A DNA stretch of 44,682 nt from Hahella ganghwensis DSM 17046 (GCF_000376785.1 NZ_AQXX01000087.1:1-44682); one strand, 5' to 3'. Positions 17,088 to 26,700 are shown, counted from the first letter of the stretch. The notes: generated by a model not told the origin, from the sequence alone. Translations and numbers: made by a program.

Positions 17088-17888
17088 ATGTCCTGGTTAG
17101 AAGTTGTGGTGTTGGCCCTAGTACAGGGGTTAACCGAATTTTTACCTATATCCAGTTCTGCACACCTGATACTCCCTTCCCAGGTATTGGGCTGGGAAGA
17201 TCAGGGGCTGCTGTTTGATGTCGCCGTTCATGTCGGGACTCTGTCAGCTGTCATGCTTTATTTTCGCAAGGATATTTACAGTCTTACCGTCGCATGGTTG
17301 CGTCAGATTACCGGTAACGGCAGCTCTCAGGAAGCCCGCTTGGCTTGGTGTGTTATATTGGGGACGATTCCCGCTGGGCTTGCTGGACTCTTTGGATCTG
17401 ACTGGATTGAAGCTAACCTTCGTTCAGCCCTGGTGATTGCCCTGGCCACTATAGGTTTCGGTATACTGCTTGGAGTGGCTGATCGCAAGACCGGTACCCG
17501 GGATATGAATCAACTTACTCTCAGAGACGCTCTGCTTATTGGCTTATCCCAGGCTTTGGCGTTGATTCCAGGGACTTCTAGGTCTGGTATTACAATGACA
17601 TCCGCCTTGTTTCTAGGCCTGAATAGAGATACCGCAGCGCGTTTTTCATTTCTGCTGTCTATTCCTCTGATTATGGCTGCCGGGCTCCTGAAAGGTGTTG
17701 AGCTTGCAGAGACCGGGACTGATTCCCAATTTATGGTGGTTGCTGTGGGAACTGTCTTATCTGCGGTTAGCGCATACGCCTGTATCCACCTGTTTTTGAA
17801 GTTTCTGGAAAAACTGAGCTTTATGCCGTTCGTTATTTATCGTTTACTGCTGGGCGTGGTTCTATTGGGTTGGGTTATTGTCGGCTGA
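17088..17888 (+). CDS. uppP: undecaprenyl-diphosphatase UppP (BacA)
   Basis: Integral inner-membrane phosphatase (266 aa) that recycles undecaprenyl pyrophosphate to the monophosphate carrier for peptidoglycan and other surface polymers; extra copies give bacitracin resistance. The two signature loops are present: LVQGLTEFLPISSSAHL (11-27, with the catalytic Glu17 region) and PGTSRSG (161-167). Hydrophobic segments run through most of the protein. The ATG at 17088 follows AAAAGGAAAT. Confidence 0.96.
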   Translation: MSWLEVVVLALVQGLTEFLPISSSAHLILPSQVLGWEDQGLLFDVAVHVGTLSAVMLYFRKDIYSLTVAWLRQITGNGSSQEARLAWCVILGTIPAGLAGLFGSDWIEANLRSALVIALATIGFGILLGVADRKTGTRDMNQLTLRDALLIGLSQALALIPGTSRSGITMTSALFLGLNRDTAARFSFLLSIPLIMAAGLLKGVELAETGTDSQFMVVAVGTVLSAVSAYACIHLFLKFLEKLSFMPFVIYRLLLGVVLLGWVIVG

Positions 17889-17924
17889 CGTGGCTGATCA
17901 GTTTTTACAAAAGTTGACTATACT

Positions 17925-17953
17925 TTGACCTTGTTAAGGTGTTTAGTTAGAGA
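17925..17953 (+). promoter_or_regulatory. possible promoter for the small gene before rsmJ
   Basis: A good -35 TTGACC (17925-17930) is 17 bp from a poor -10 TAGAGA (17948-17953). A second TTGACT lies at 17914. They are about 75-110 bp before the 118-aa gene. Weak call. Confidence 0.3.
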
Positions 17954-18025
17954 TTCAGCCATTGTCGGCTGGTGACATAACAAGAACTTCTAGAGAATTG
18001 GCGGCGGGAATTTGGCCGGGTTTCT

Positions 18026-18382
18026 ATGATTGGTGGAATTGGTAATTCATTACCGTTGCTTCCGCAGAATCGCCGGGATCTGACTGAGAATACTCAAGAG
18101 CAGCGGCGCGAACTGCAGCAACGTTCTGCAGCTGGCGATGCTGAACGGGCATCCGCTCTGGCAGCAGATCCTAACGCCAGTGAACAGGTTCTGTCCCAGC
18201 CGGATGTTCGCCGAGTCGAGGCTTTGAGGGAGGCAGAGGAAAGCCGTTTTCAACGGCAAAGAGAGCAGGATGAGCTTCCCCTTGGCAATCAGCAGGCACT
18301 TAGAACCTACCAATCAAATCAATCTACTGTGGCCCAGGATAAGAATACCGGAGAACTTGTAGGTATTGATGTCTTTGTCTGA
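18026..18382 (+). CDS. small conserved hypothetical protein upstream of rsmJ
   Basis: 118 aa, hydrophilic, rich in Gln, Glu, Arg and Ser, with no signal peptide or membrane segment. The central part (about 17-90) reads as low-complexity charged helix. The end, QALRTYQSNQ...GELVGIDVFV, resembles small proteins of Pseudomonas-like genomes that finish in a Tyr-containing segment and GxDxYx. I do not know its function. Its last 14 nt overlap rsmJ, suggesting coupling. The ATG at 18026 has no clear ribosome-binding site, so an internal start is possible. Confidence 0.65.
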   Translation: MIGGIGNSLPLLPQNRRDLTENTQEQRRELQQRSAAGDAERASALAADPNASEQVLSQPDVRRVEALREAEESRFQRQREQDELPLGNQQALRTYQSNQSTVAQDKNTGELVGIDVFV

Positions 18383-19184
18383 CACGGCGGTTACTCAAGA
18401 CGCCATTCCATTCTATATTTCCGCAAGCGACCCGGCCCGCGTATCTGAGGCTATCTCGTTTGCCGAAGAATTCGGCTATTGTTTTTGCCCTTCTGAGAAG
18501 CTGCCTGAACAGAGCCTTGAACCTGTCTATGTCATGGACTATGGTCCGGATTATGTTGCGTTGCTGAGTTGGTACAAAAAAGCTCCGGGACCTGTTTATG
18601 TGGATTTTATTCATGGTGCTTTGGAACACCGGCGTCTGCATGGCGGTGGACGGGGCGAGATGATTGCCAAAGCTGTTGGATTAAAAGGGGAAGTGAAATC
18701 CCTGCACATTCTTGATGCCACTGCTGGCCTGGGCCGCGATGCCTTTGTCCTGGCCGCGTTGGGTTGCAGGCTGGACATCTACGAAAGGCACCCTGTGGTG
18801 TATCAGCTACTCTATGATGGCGTTCATCGAGCTCGTGTATCAGATCATACCGAGGCTAACGAGGTGGTAGATCGCATGACGCTGTATTATGGAGAGGCTG
18901 ATTGGGGAAAGCCGGTTGATGTCATTTACCTGGATCCCATGTTTCCCGAGAGAAAGAAATCCAGCCAGGTTAAGAAGGAAATGCGAATTTTCAAGGATAT
19001 AGTGGGAGGCGATGCGGATAGTGATTCTTTATTGATTCGTGCGCTTGATGCGCCGGTTAAGCGTGTCGTGGTGAAGCGCCCTAAAGCTGCGCCGTTTCTG
19101 GCAGGTAAAACGCCAAGTGTACAACTTAAAGGGAAGAGTGGCAGATTCGACGTATACTCCCTCAAAAGTCTGCTGAAGGAATAA
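18369..19184 (+). CDS. rsmJ: 16S rRNA (guanine-1516-N2)-methyltransferase RsmJ
   Basis: Class I SAM methyltransferase (271 aa) that forms m2G1516 in 16S rRNA (formerly YhiQ). Family marks: YVDFIHGALEHRRLHGGGRGEMIAKAVG, the SAM-binding LDATAGLGRDAFVLA, the ERHP acid motif, the catalytic-type LDPMFPERKKSSQVKKEM, and VVVKRPKAAPFL. The ATG at 18369 is chosen; an in-frame TTG lies one codon earlier. The start overlaps the upstream 118-aa gene by 14 nt. Confidence 0.94.
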   Translation: MSLSDTAVTQDAIPFYISASDPARVSEAISFAEEFGYCFCPSEKLPEQSLEPVYVMDYGPDYVALLSWYKKAPGPVYVDFIHGALEHRRLHGGGRGEMIAKAVGLKGEVKSLHILDATAGLGRDAFVLAALGCRLDIYERHPVVYQLLYDGVHRARVSDHTEANEVVDRMTLYYGEADWGKPVDVIYLDPMFPERKKSSQVKKEMRIFKDIVGGDADSDSLLIRALDAPVKRVVVKRPKAAPFLAGKTPSVQLKGKSGRFDVYSLKSLLKE

Positions 19185-19782
19185 CGGGAAGTGAAGTAAG
19201 GGTTGCGGCTTCACTCTGTGGCGAAGACATCCTGTGGTAGTCCTTTTGATCCCCGCAGGCCTTGTTGGCCTTGAAGTTCGGTGATCCGGATAATCCTCCC
19301 TGCAGTCGTCTTTCGCCTCAAGTGAAACTGGCTCTCCACCCCTAGTGCAACAAAACTGGGGGAGCCGTCTGAGTCAATAAATTAGTTGTTGCTTGGTACT
19401 ACGATATCTTCGTCAAATTGATTTTCCATGGTGCTTTCTCCTCTTGTTGAGTTGTATACAATATAGACAATCCCGTGAATTAAATCTTTACGTAAATTCC
19501 CGTATCTATACTATTGTATTAATTGAGATTTTGTGATTGTCTCTTGTCATTCGAACGTCGTAAGACGAAAGTTTAAGAAGCTCGTTCTGCCCAAATCCTG
19601 TCTAATGCTTTGTATCTATGCACCTGTATTGACTGTCCCGGTTGATATCTGTGGTGCAAACTGTCTGTCATGGATTCTCGTGACACTTTTATTTATATGA
19701 AGCATGAAAGGACTTGGTCTTTTCCGAAGATCTGATTCCTAACAGGGAAGGATTCCATGATGAAATATAGAGAAAGAATGAC
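19185..19782. other. long intergenic region between rsmJ and the EamA-type gene
   Basis: About 600 bp without a long gene. It is not empty. An AGTGAAG/CTTCACT stem (19190-19215) follows rsmJ. A 15-codon minus-strand frame with a strong ribosome-binding site is at 19382-19429. The minus strand below it carries many GGA triplets. The palindrome TTGTATACAA sits just upstream of that frame, and a 9-codon leader frame lies at 19757-19786. No tRNA is visible. Confidence 0.6.
19382..19429 (-). CDS. candidate 15-aa micropeptide MENQFDEDIVVPSNN
   Basis: A complete ATG-TAA frame of 15 codons preceded by AAGAGGAG with 8 nt spacing, one of the best ribosome-binding sites in the window, in a region where neither strand has a gene. 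The peptide is acidic (Glu2, Asp6, Glu7, Asp8) with no Cys, Lys or Arg, so it does not look like a toxin or typical leader. AT-rich DNA including TTGTATACAA lies just upstream. Downstream on the minus strand there is about 200 nt before the convergent rsmJ end. It could be a free micropeptide, a leader inside a small RNA, or a decayed 5' end of a lost gene. I do not recognise it. Confidence 0.4.
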   Translation of the reverse strand: MENQFDEDIVVPSNN

Positions 19783-19786
19783 ATGA
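19757..19786 (+). CDS. possible 9-codon leader frame coupled to the EamA-type gene
   Basis: ATG ATG ... ACA TGA encodes MMKYRERMT and ends in an ATGA overlap with the start of the transporter at 19783. GGGAAGGA lies 6 nt before its first ATG, a better ribosome-binding site than that of the transporter itself. This suggests translational coupling, or that initiation can occur at either place. Confidence 0.35.
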   Translation: MMKYRERMT

Positions 19787-20691
19787 GTCCTTCGGATCTG
19801 ATGCTTGTGCTGATCGCTAATTTGGCGTGGGGATTCAATTTCATTGCCGGCAAAGAAGGGGCTACTCACTTCCAGCCGCTGTTTTTTACTGCCGTTCGCT
19901 TTGCTTTCCTTCTGTTGATAATGCTTCCCTGGCTAAGGCCAGCTCCAGGGGTGATGAAGCCATTACTCAGGGTTGCTCTACTGCTCGGAGTCTTTCACTT
20001 CAGCATGATTTTTATGGGGTTGCATGCTGGCGGAAATATTGCGTCGGTGGCAATTGCGACTCAGCTCTATGTGCCTTTTTCTGCGATTCTTGCGACCATT
20101 TTTCTCAGAGAAAAGCTTTCACTGGTCAGGATTCTGGCTATCGTGATTGCATTATCGGGCGTAATGCTGATCGGTTTTGATCCTATTGTATTCAATCATC
20201 TCGATGCACTGCTGTGGGTCGCTGGCGCGGCCTTTGTGATGGCCGTTGCCACGATTCTTATGCGGCAATGTCCCGGTCTTGGAGTGTTCAGACTACAAGC
20301 CTGGATTGCACTGGTGGCGACTCCGTCGCTCCTGTTGCTGTCGCTGATATTTGAATCAGGGCAGTGGGATATTCTTAAACAATCGTCATTATTGGACTAC
20401 TGGACACCACTGTATTCTGCTATCGGTGCTTCCGTTGTCGGCCATGGCATTGTTTATTATCTGGTGGGACGGTACCCCGTTTCCCTGGTCACTCCCATGT
20501 TGCTGCTGGCGCCCATTCTGGCAACGATCTTCGGTATCCTCTGGTTTGATGATGTGTTGGGCTGGAGGCTGATTGTCGGAGGCTTGCTGACTCTGGTTGG
20601 TATTACGCTGGTTTCAGTCAATATTAAGCAATTGAGGCGATTAGTTTACGGCAACGATAAGGGGAAAGAATTCGAAAAATTAGAAAGCTAG
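19783..20691 (+). CDS. EamA-family (DMT superfamily) transporter
   Basis: Inner-membrane exporter (302 aa) of the drug/metabolite transporter superfamily with about ten hydrophobic helices in two EamA repeats. The N-terminal LMLVLIANLAWGFNFIAGKEG and the mid repeat-end IFLREKLSLVRILAIVIALSGVMLIG are characteristic. The second repeat ends with DDVLGWRLIVGGLLTLVGITLVS. The closest recognisable pattern is the EamA (O-acetylserine/cysteine exporter) type, but substrate cannot be read from sequence. A terminator overlaps its stop codon. Confidence 0.88.
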   Translation: MSPSDLMLVLIANLAWGFNFIAGKEGATHFQPLFFTAVRFAFLLLIMLPWLRPAPGVMKPLLRVALLLGVFHFSMIFMGLHAGGNIASVAIATQLYVPFSAILATIFLREKLSLVRILAIVIALSGVMLIGFDPIVFNHLDALLWVAGAAFVMAVATILMRQCPGLGVFRLQAWIALVATPSLLLLSLIFESGQWDILKQSSLLDYWTPLYSAIGASVVGHGIVYYLVGRYPVSLVTPMLLLAPILATIFGILWFDDVLGWRLIVGGLLTLVGITLVSVNIKQLRRLVYGNDKGKEFEKLES

Positions 20692-20714
20692 GTGACAAAA
20701 AAGTTACTTTTTTT
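20691..20714 (+). terminator. rho-independent terminator of the EamA-type gene
   Basis: GGTGAC and GTTACT (with wobble pairs) flank an A6 loop and run into seven T residues. The stem begins at the stop codon. Confidence 0.65.
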
Positions 20715-20807
20715 ACGAATAATTATCCCTTTAAATACGCCTGATATTCACTGGGGCTGCTCCCCTGGTGACCAATTTGTCATTGATTTCAATTAGTCAG
20801 GTTACAG

Positions 20808-21356
20808 ATGTTCAGAAATTCTTCCAAAGGATACGGTTGGCTGACCATTTTAATCCATTGGGTTGCGGCTTTGGCCATCTTTGGGTTGTTTGGTCTTGGG
20901 GTGTATATGGTAGACCTGTCCTACTACGACCCTTGGTATCACGATGCACCGGAAATTCATAAGAGTATCGGAATGCTCCTGATTATTCTGGTGATGTTTC
21001 GTCTGCTCTGGCGCTGGCTCAATCCTCGTCCTCATCCGGTGGAATCCTTGTCTCGACTTGAGAAAAGTGCCAGTGAATGGGTGCATCGCGGACTTTACCT
21101 TATCATTCTGATCACACTTGTCATGGGCTATCTGATTCCTACTGCAGAAGGTCGGGGAGTTAACGTATTCGGCTTGTTTGAGGTTCCGGCGCTGTATGCT
21201 GGAGGCGAAGATATGGCTGATCTTGCCGGTGAGATACACGAATGGCTGGCCTGGGCTTTGGTTATCTTCGCTGCAGTTCACGGTATTGCTGCGCTTAAAC
21301 ACCATTTTATCGATAAAGACAAAACGCTTGTCCGGATGTTGCGTCCGGAGAAGTAA
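20808..21356 (+). CDS. yceJ: cytochrome b561 family protein (YceJ-like)
   Basis: Di-haem inner-membrane cytochrome b561 (182 aa) with four membrane helices (about 13-35, 50-70, 93-112, 145-163). Candidate haem-ligand histidines are His17, His51, His93, His143 and His158. RNSSKGYGWLTILIHW at the N-terminus and HKSIGMLL are typical. It probably moves electrons from quinol towards periplasmic partners. It is followed 132 bp later by yceI, the same yceJ-yceI pairing as in E. coli. The start is the ATG at 20808. Confidence 0.9.
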   Translation: MFRNSSKGYGWLTILIHWVAALAIFGLFGLGVYMVDLSYYDPWYHDAPEIHKSIGMLLIILVMFRLLWRWLNPRPHPVESLSRLEKSASEWVHRGLYLIILITLVMGYLIPTAEGRGVNVFGLFEVPALYAGGEDMADLAGEIHEWLAWALVIFAAVHGIAALKHHFIDKDKTLVRMLRPEK

Positions 21357-21488
21357 GCTTCACGCAGACATACTGGCGAAAGTTAGTGTCCATGTTGCTG
21401 ATCTAGATTGGGGGCAGCATTGGGAAAGTAACCACCCATTCCATATATAAATTCACTAATGTCTGAAAATTTACGAGGAGAATCTTCA

Positions 21489-22064
21489 ATGAAGAAGTTG
21501 TTGATGGCTGCTGCGTTTGCCGGTGCCAGCTTGTTCAACGTTGCTGCGTTGGCTGATGATTATCAATTTGATACTGAGGGGCAGCATGCTTTTATTCAGT
21601 TCAAGATCGGTCATCTCGGGTTTAGTTATATTGTTGGCCAGTTTAATCAGTTTGATGGCTCTTTCAGCTATGACGAGAGCAATCCAGCCGCTTCAAAGGT
21701 GAGTGTAACAATCGATACCAGCAGTGTAGATACCAACCATGCAGAGCGTGACAAGCATTTGCGCAGTGCAGATTTCCTCGAGGTGGATAAGTATCCCGAA
21801 GCGACCTTTGTGAGCAAGTCTGTTAAGCCCATGGGCGACGGCAAAGCACAGATCGTTGGTGATTTCACTTTTCATGGCGTGACCAAAGAAGTGGTGATCG
21901 ATGCCACCCACGTTGGTGGTGGTAAAGATCCCTGGGGAGGCGTGCGTCAGGGCTTTGAAGGTACTACCAAATTTGCTCTTAAAGATTTTGGAATTCCCAA
22001 GGATTTGGGGCCTGCCTCCAAAGAAGTGGAAATCTACATGTCTTTTGAAGGTGTTCGCCAGTAA
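21489..22064 (+). CDS. yceI: YceI-family periplasmic isoprenoid/lipid-binding protein
   Basis: Secreted lipocalin-like protein (191 aa) that binds polyisoprenoids such as ubiquinone-type lipids in its family. The signal peptide MKKLLMAAAFAGASLFNVAALA is followed by DDYQFDTEGQHAFIQFKIGHLGFSYIVGQFNQFDGSF, the YceI hallmark, and later RDKHLRSADFLEVDKYPEATF and WGGVRQGFEGTTKFALKDFGI. The ATG at 21489 is used: CGAGGAGA lies 7 nt upstream and the signal peptide begins there; the longer frame from 21459 adds ten residues before it. Confidence 0.93.
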   Translation: MKKLLMAAAFAGASLFNVAALADDYQFDTEGQHAFIQFKIGHLGFSYIVGQFNQFDGSFSYDESNPAASKVSVTIDTSSVDTNHAERDKHLRSADFLEVDKYPEATFVSKSVKPMGDGKAQIVGDFTFHGVTKEVVIDATHVGGGKDPWGGVRQGFEGTTKFALKDFGIPKDLGPASKEVEIYMSFEGVRQ

Positions 22065-22073
22065 TCTGCGGGC

Positions 22074-22100
22074 AAAAAAAGCCCGGCGCAAGGCCGGGCT
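22074..22100 (-). terminator. rho-independent terminator of putP
   Basis: On the minus strand an 8-bp GC-rich stem (AGCCCGGC/GCCGGGCT, 22080-22087 with 22093-22100) is followed by seven T residues. It ends the putA-putP transcript and lies between the convergent yceI and putP genes. On the plus strand no T tract follows, though the hairpin could still stabilise the yceI mRNA end. Confidence 0.9.
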
Positions 22101-22117
22101 GAACGCGAGGGTTAAAC

Positions 22118-23590
22118 TTAACCTACAGCTTCATCAAACTTTTTCTGGATACTTTGTGATGGCTCGCCTGTTGCCATGGAAACTCCTACAACGGCAATTG
22201 CGGCCAGGATAAAGCCAGGAATAATTTCATAAAGATCGAAAATTCCGCCACTCAGTTGCTTCCAGACCACCACAGTGACACCACCAACGATAACTCCTGC
22301 CAGAGCTCCATTACGGTTCATTCGTTTCCAGAACAGTGCCAGGATCAATACAGGACCGAATGCTGCGCCGAAACCTGCCCAGGCATAGCTAACCATTCCC
22401 AATACTTTGCTCTCTGGATCCAGTGCAATCAGGGTTGCGATCAGGGCGATACCGATAACTGCCCCACGGCCTACCATGACCAGTTCTTTCTGTGTCGCTT
22501 TCTTACGGAACAGCGCTTTATAGAAATCTTCCGCAAGTGCTGACGAGGAAACCAGCAGCTGAGAATCTGCTGTACTCATCACCGCAGCCAGGATTGCTGC
22601 AAGCAGTACGCCCGCAACGACTGGGTGGAATAGCGCATTAATCAGCAACATAAAGGCTTTTTCTGAATCTTCCAGAGGAGCGTCAAAGAAAGCGATAGCT
22701 GCGAAACCACACGCGACCGATCCGATTAGAGTCAATGCTGTCCAGCTCACTGCGATGCGACGTGCCATGGGAATATCATTCTCAGAGCGGATGGCTTTAA
22801 AACGCGCAAGAATATGTGGTTGACCAAAATAACCCAGTCCCCAGCCCAGCAGTGACAGGATAGCTATAAGCCCCAGAGGTTCTCCGGAAGAGTTGGTCCA
22901 GGCATCAAGCAATGCTGTATTCTTGCTGGCCATCGCTTCTTGGGCAGCACCCCAGCCGCCGTCAGCATTCAGAGCAATGACTGGTACGATGATCAAAGCG
23001 GCGGCCATTAACAGGCCTTGCACCACGTCTGTCCAGCTAACAGCCAGAAAACCGCCGAAAAGGGTGTAGGAGACGACGGCTACTGCACCAGCAACGACTG
23101 CAATGTGATAATCAAGACCGAAAACCGTTTCGAATAGCTTGCCACCGGCAACCAGACCGGAACTTGTGTAGAAAAGGAAGAACAATAGAATAAAGAAAGC
23201 TGCAATTACGCGCAGGGCATGGCTGCGGTCTTCGAAACGGTTCTCTAGAAATTCAGGAATGGTCAAAGAGTCTCCGGCAGCCTTGGTATACATCCTTAGG
23301 CGGCGTGCCACGACGAGCCAGTTCAACCAGGTTCCGACCAGCAGGCCGATGGCAATCCAGCTGGCTTCGTAACCTGCTGCGTAAGCATAACCGGGCAGAC
23401 CCAGAAGCAACCAGCCACTCATGTCTGAAGCCCCGGCGCTCAATGCTGAAGGGAAGGGACCAAGATTACGGCCGCCCAGAATATAATCGGACATATTTTG
23501 CGTTCGCATGTATGCCCATAGGCCGATTGCCAGCATGGCAATCAGATACACCATGAAGGTCATCCCCACGGCTAATTGGTTTTCTATCAT
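22118..23590 (-). CDS. putP: sodium/proline symporter PutP
   Basis: Inner-membrane Na+/L-proline symporter (490 aa) of the SSS family with about 13 hydrophobic helices. Family marks: YILGGRNLGPFPSALSAGASDMSGWLLLGLPG, SWTDVVQG, GWGLGYFGQPHILARF, and SADSQLLVSSSALAEDFYK (sodium-site serines). GAGGAGTAC lies before the ATG at 23590. It is downstream of putA on the same strand with a 124-bp gap containing a strong hairpin but no T tract, so co-transcription with reduced putP expression is likely. Confidence 0.96.
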   Translation of the reverse strand: MIENQLAVGMTFMVYLIAMLAIGLWAYMRTQNMSDYILGGRNLGPFPSALSAGASDMSGWLLLGLPGYAYAAGYEASWIAIGLLVGTWLNWLVVARRLRMYTKAAGDSLTIPEFLENRFEDRSHALRVIAAFFILLFFLFYTSSGLVAGGKLFETVFGLDYHIAVVAGAVAVVSYTLFGGFLAVSWTDVVQGLLMAAALIIVPVIALNADGGWGAAQEAMASKNTALLDAWTNSSGEPLGLIAILSLLGWGLGYFGQPHILARFKAIRSENDIPMARRIAVSWTALTLIGSVACGFAAIAFFDAPLEDSEKAFMLLINALFHPVVAGVLLAAILAAVMSTADSQLLVSSSALAEDFYKALFRKKATQKELVMVGRGAVIGIALIATLIALDPESKVLGMVSYAWAGFGAAFGPVLILALFWKRMNRNGALAGVIVGGVTVVVWKQLSGGIFDLYEIIPGFILAAIAVVGVSMATGEPSQSIQKKFDEAVG

Positions 23591-23674
23591 TCGAAGTACT
23601 CCTCGATCGATTTTCTTGTTGTTGTAAAACAGGTGGTACGCTTGTGCCCTATTATAAAAATGTCATGGCGCGAT

Positions 23675-23708
23675 GAAGCCTGAAACTCCTGATGAAGTTT
23701 CAGGCTTC
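23675..23708 (-). other. 13-bp perfect hairpin between putA and putP
   Basis: GAAGCCTGAAACT (23675-23687) pairs with AGTTTCAGGCTTC (23696-23708) across an 8-nt loop, starting 6 bp after the putA stop on the minus strand. No T tract follows in either direction, so a processing/stability hairpin or partial terminator between the cistrons is more likely than a full stop. Confidence 0.7.
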
Positions 23709-23714
23709 AAAGGA

Positions 23715-26700
23715 TCAAACGTGTTCCACCCCCAGTGACAGCAAGGTAGCGTTTCCGCCTACAGCTGTCGTGTTGATGGTCCGAGTCCTTTCATTGGTGA
23801 AGCGGTGGAGGTAGTGTGGACCTCCGGCTTTTGGCCCGGTGCCTGACAGGCCCCGGCCGCCAAATGGTTGCACACCGACAACAGCCCCAATCTGGTTGCG
23901 GTTGATGTAGGTGTTGCCGACTTTTACGTTCTTCTCAATATACAAAGCTGTGGACTCATTACGGGAATGGATACCCAGTGTGAGACCGAAGCCAGTGTTG
24001 TTGATGCTTTTAATCACGTTATCCAGGTCGGCAGCGTCATAGCGCACTATGTGAAGAATCGGGCCGAACTGTTCTTCGGTCAGTTCCTCGATTCCGCTGA
24101 TCTCGAAGGCTGAAGGTGGCACGAAATATCCCTTATCAGCATCGTCCGGCAGATTGGCTCTACTTTGCCACTTGGCCGTTTGGGACATCTTGCGGATGTG
24201 ATTGATCAGTTTGGTCTGTGCTTCCGCATCGATGACCGGGCCGACATCTGTTTTCAGCAAGCTGGGTTCGCCAACATTCAGTTCCTTCATGGCGCCGTCC
24301 AGCAATTCCATGATGTTGTCTGCAATATCCTGTTGTACGAACAATACCCGCAATGCTGAACAACGCTGTCCGGCACTGGCGAAGGAGGATTGCACAACAT
24401 CTTTGACCACTTGCTCCGGCAGTGCGGTACTGTCAACGATCATGGCATTTTGACCACCGGTTTCTGCGATCAGAGTACCGATAGCGCCCTCACGTGCCGC
24501 CATGCTGCGGTTAATAATATGCGCGGTTTGGGTTGAACCGGTAAAAGCAACGCCGGCAACTCTCGGGTCGGAGATCAGGTCCGGACCGATTTTGGCTCCA
24601 TCGCCCGGAAGGAACTGCAGCGCTTCTTTGGGGAGTCCTGCTTCAAACAGAAGTTGTACAGCCCGATGAGCAACCAATGTGGTTTGCTCGGCCGGTTTGG
24701 CAATCACAGCATTACCTGCAACCAGAGCGGCCACCATTTGGCCGGTGAAGATCGCCAGAGGGAAGTTCCACGGGCTGATGCAGACAAAGATACCGCGACC
24801 TTCCAGGTACAGCTCATTTGACTCTCCGGTAGGCCCGGGCAACAGAGTAGGTGTACTCATTTCTTTACGGGCCTGCTGGGCATAATAACGACAGAAATCC
24901 ACGGCTTCGCGAATTTCGTCAATACTGTCCTGCATGGTTTTACCGGCTTCGCGACAACATAGTGCCATCAGCTCAGCAAAGTTGGCTTCCATCTTGTCTG
25001 CGAAAGCTTCAATGATTTTAGCGCGATTGTCCGCAGGCGTTTCATTCCAGAGGGGGAAGCCTTTTTCCGCACTGTCCAGGGCGTTCTTCAGGTGTTGCTG
25101 GCCACTCCAAAGAACGGTTCCCACTGACAGGTTGCGGTTGTATGGGCTGACGATCGTTTCGCCGGCGCCTTCAGTATCGGCCTGTCCGTTAACGATTGGT
25201 GTCGCATGCCATTGGGTGTTATCCCAGAGCCGGATTTCTTCTTGCAAGGGCTGATATTGTTGTTCCACGAATAAGTTCACTCCTGCCGAGTTTGGACGGT
25301 CTGGATAGATGTCTCCAGGTAAGGCAATTCGGTTGTTAAACAAGTGTGTATATTTCTGCAGCTCAAGCGCCGGATGGTGGACCAGACTGGAAATCGGCGT
25401 TTCCGCATCGACCAGTCTGTGTACGAATGACGAGTTGGCGCCGTTTTCCAGCAGACGTCTGACCAGGTAGGGCAACAGGTCTTTGTGCGCGCCGACGGGT
25501 GCATAAATACGGACGTTATAGTCATGGTTGGCGAGAATGGTTTTATACAGAGCATCACCCATGCCGTGTAGACGCTGGAACTCGAAAGGTCTGGTAGGCA
25601 TTTGTTTGGCATGATAAAGCACACAGGCCGCTGTATGAGCGTTGTGGGTGGCAAACTGCGGGTATATTCGACCAACAGTTTGCGGGCTGAACAGGAACTT
25701 CATGCAGGCCAGATAAGAAACATCAGTGCCTTCTTTCCTGGTATATACCGGGTATCCGGGAAGCCCCTTTTGCTGGCAAAGCTTGATTTCGCTGTCCCAG
25801 TATGCGCCTTTTACCAGACGTATCGGAATTACGTCACCCTGTTCCTTGGCCAGAGCTGCTAACCAGACCAATACCGGAAGTGCTCGCTTGGAGTAGGCCT
25901 GCACCACCAGTCCGAGCTGGCCCCAGCCCTGGTTTACGGAAGAACGGTACAGCTTTTCAAACAGGCGCAGAGACAACTCGAGACGATCCATTTCCTCAGC
26001 ATCAATGGTGATGCTGACGTTCTTGTCGCGGGCAAACTTCAGCAGTTCCATCAGGGTGTTATAGAGCTCTGTCTGAACTCGGGATTCCTGTGCCTGTTCA
26101 TAACGGGGATGCAGGGCAGACAGCTTGATGGAGATACTTGAGGAACCGGGCTTTTCGGCGTTTGATGAATCGGCCCCAACGGACGCAATCGCCTGCATGT
26201 AGGAATCGAAATAGCGTTTGGCATCATGGGTTGTCAGTGCTGCTTCGCCCAGCATATCAAACGAATAGCTGTAGCCTTTCTCCCGGTACTTTCGGCCGTT
26301 ATCCAGTGCTTCCTGGATGTCGCGACCCAGGACAAACTGCTTGCCCATGATTTTCATGGCCTGATGCATTGCGGCTCGGATCACAGGTTCACCGCTGCGC
26401 TTGACCAGTCGGTTTAATACGCTGGCGGGGCGGCCGTCGAGGGTGCGGTCCATCTTGACAACTTTACCGGTCAGGAGGAGTCCCCAGGTAGAAGCGTTGA
26501 CAAGAGTGGATTCGCTTTTGCCCATGTGTTTTTCCCAGTCTGCACCGGAAAGACGGTCTTCAATCAGGGCATCGGCAGTTCTCTTGTCCGGAACCCTCAT
26601 CAAGGCTTCTGCCAGGCACATCAACAGAATACCTTCCTGAGTATCCAGGCTGTATTCCTGCAGCAGAGCATCTACCATATGGACGGAGTCGTCCTGTTTA

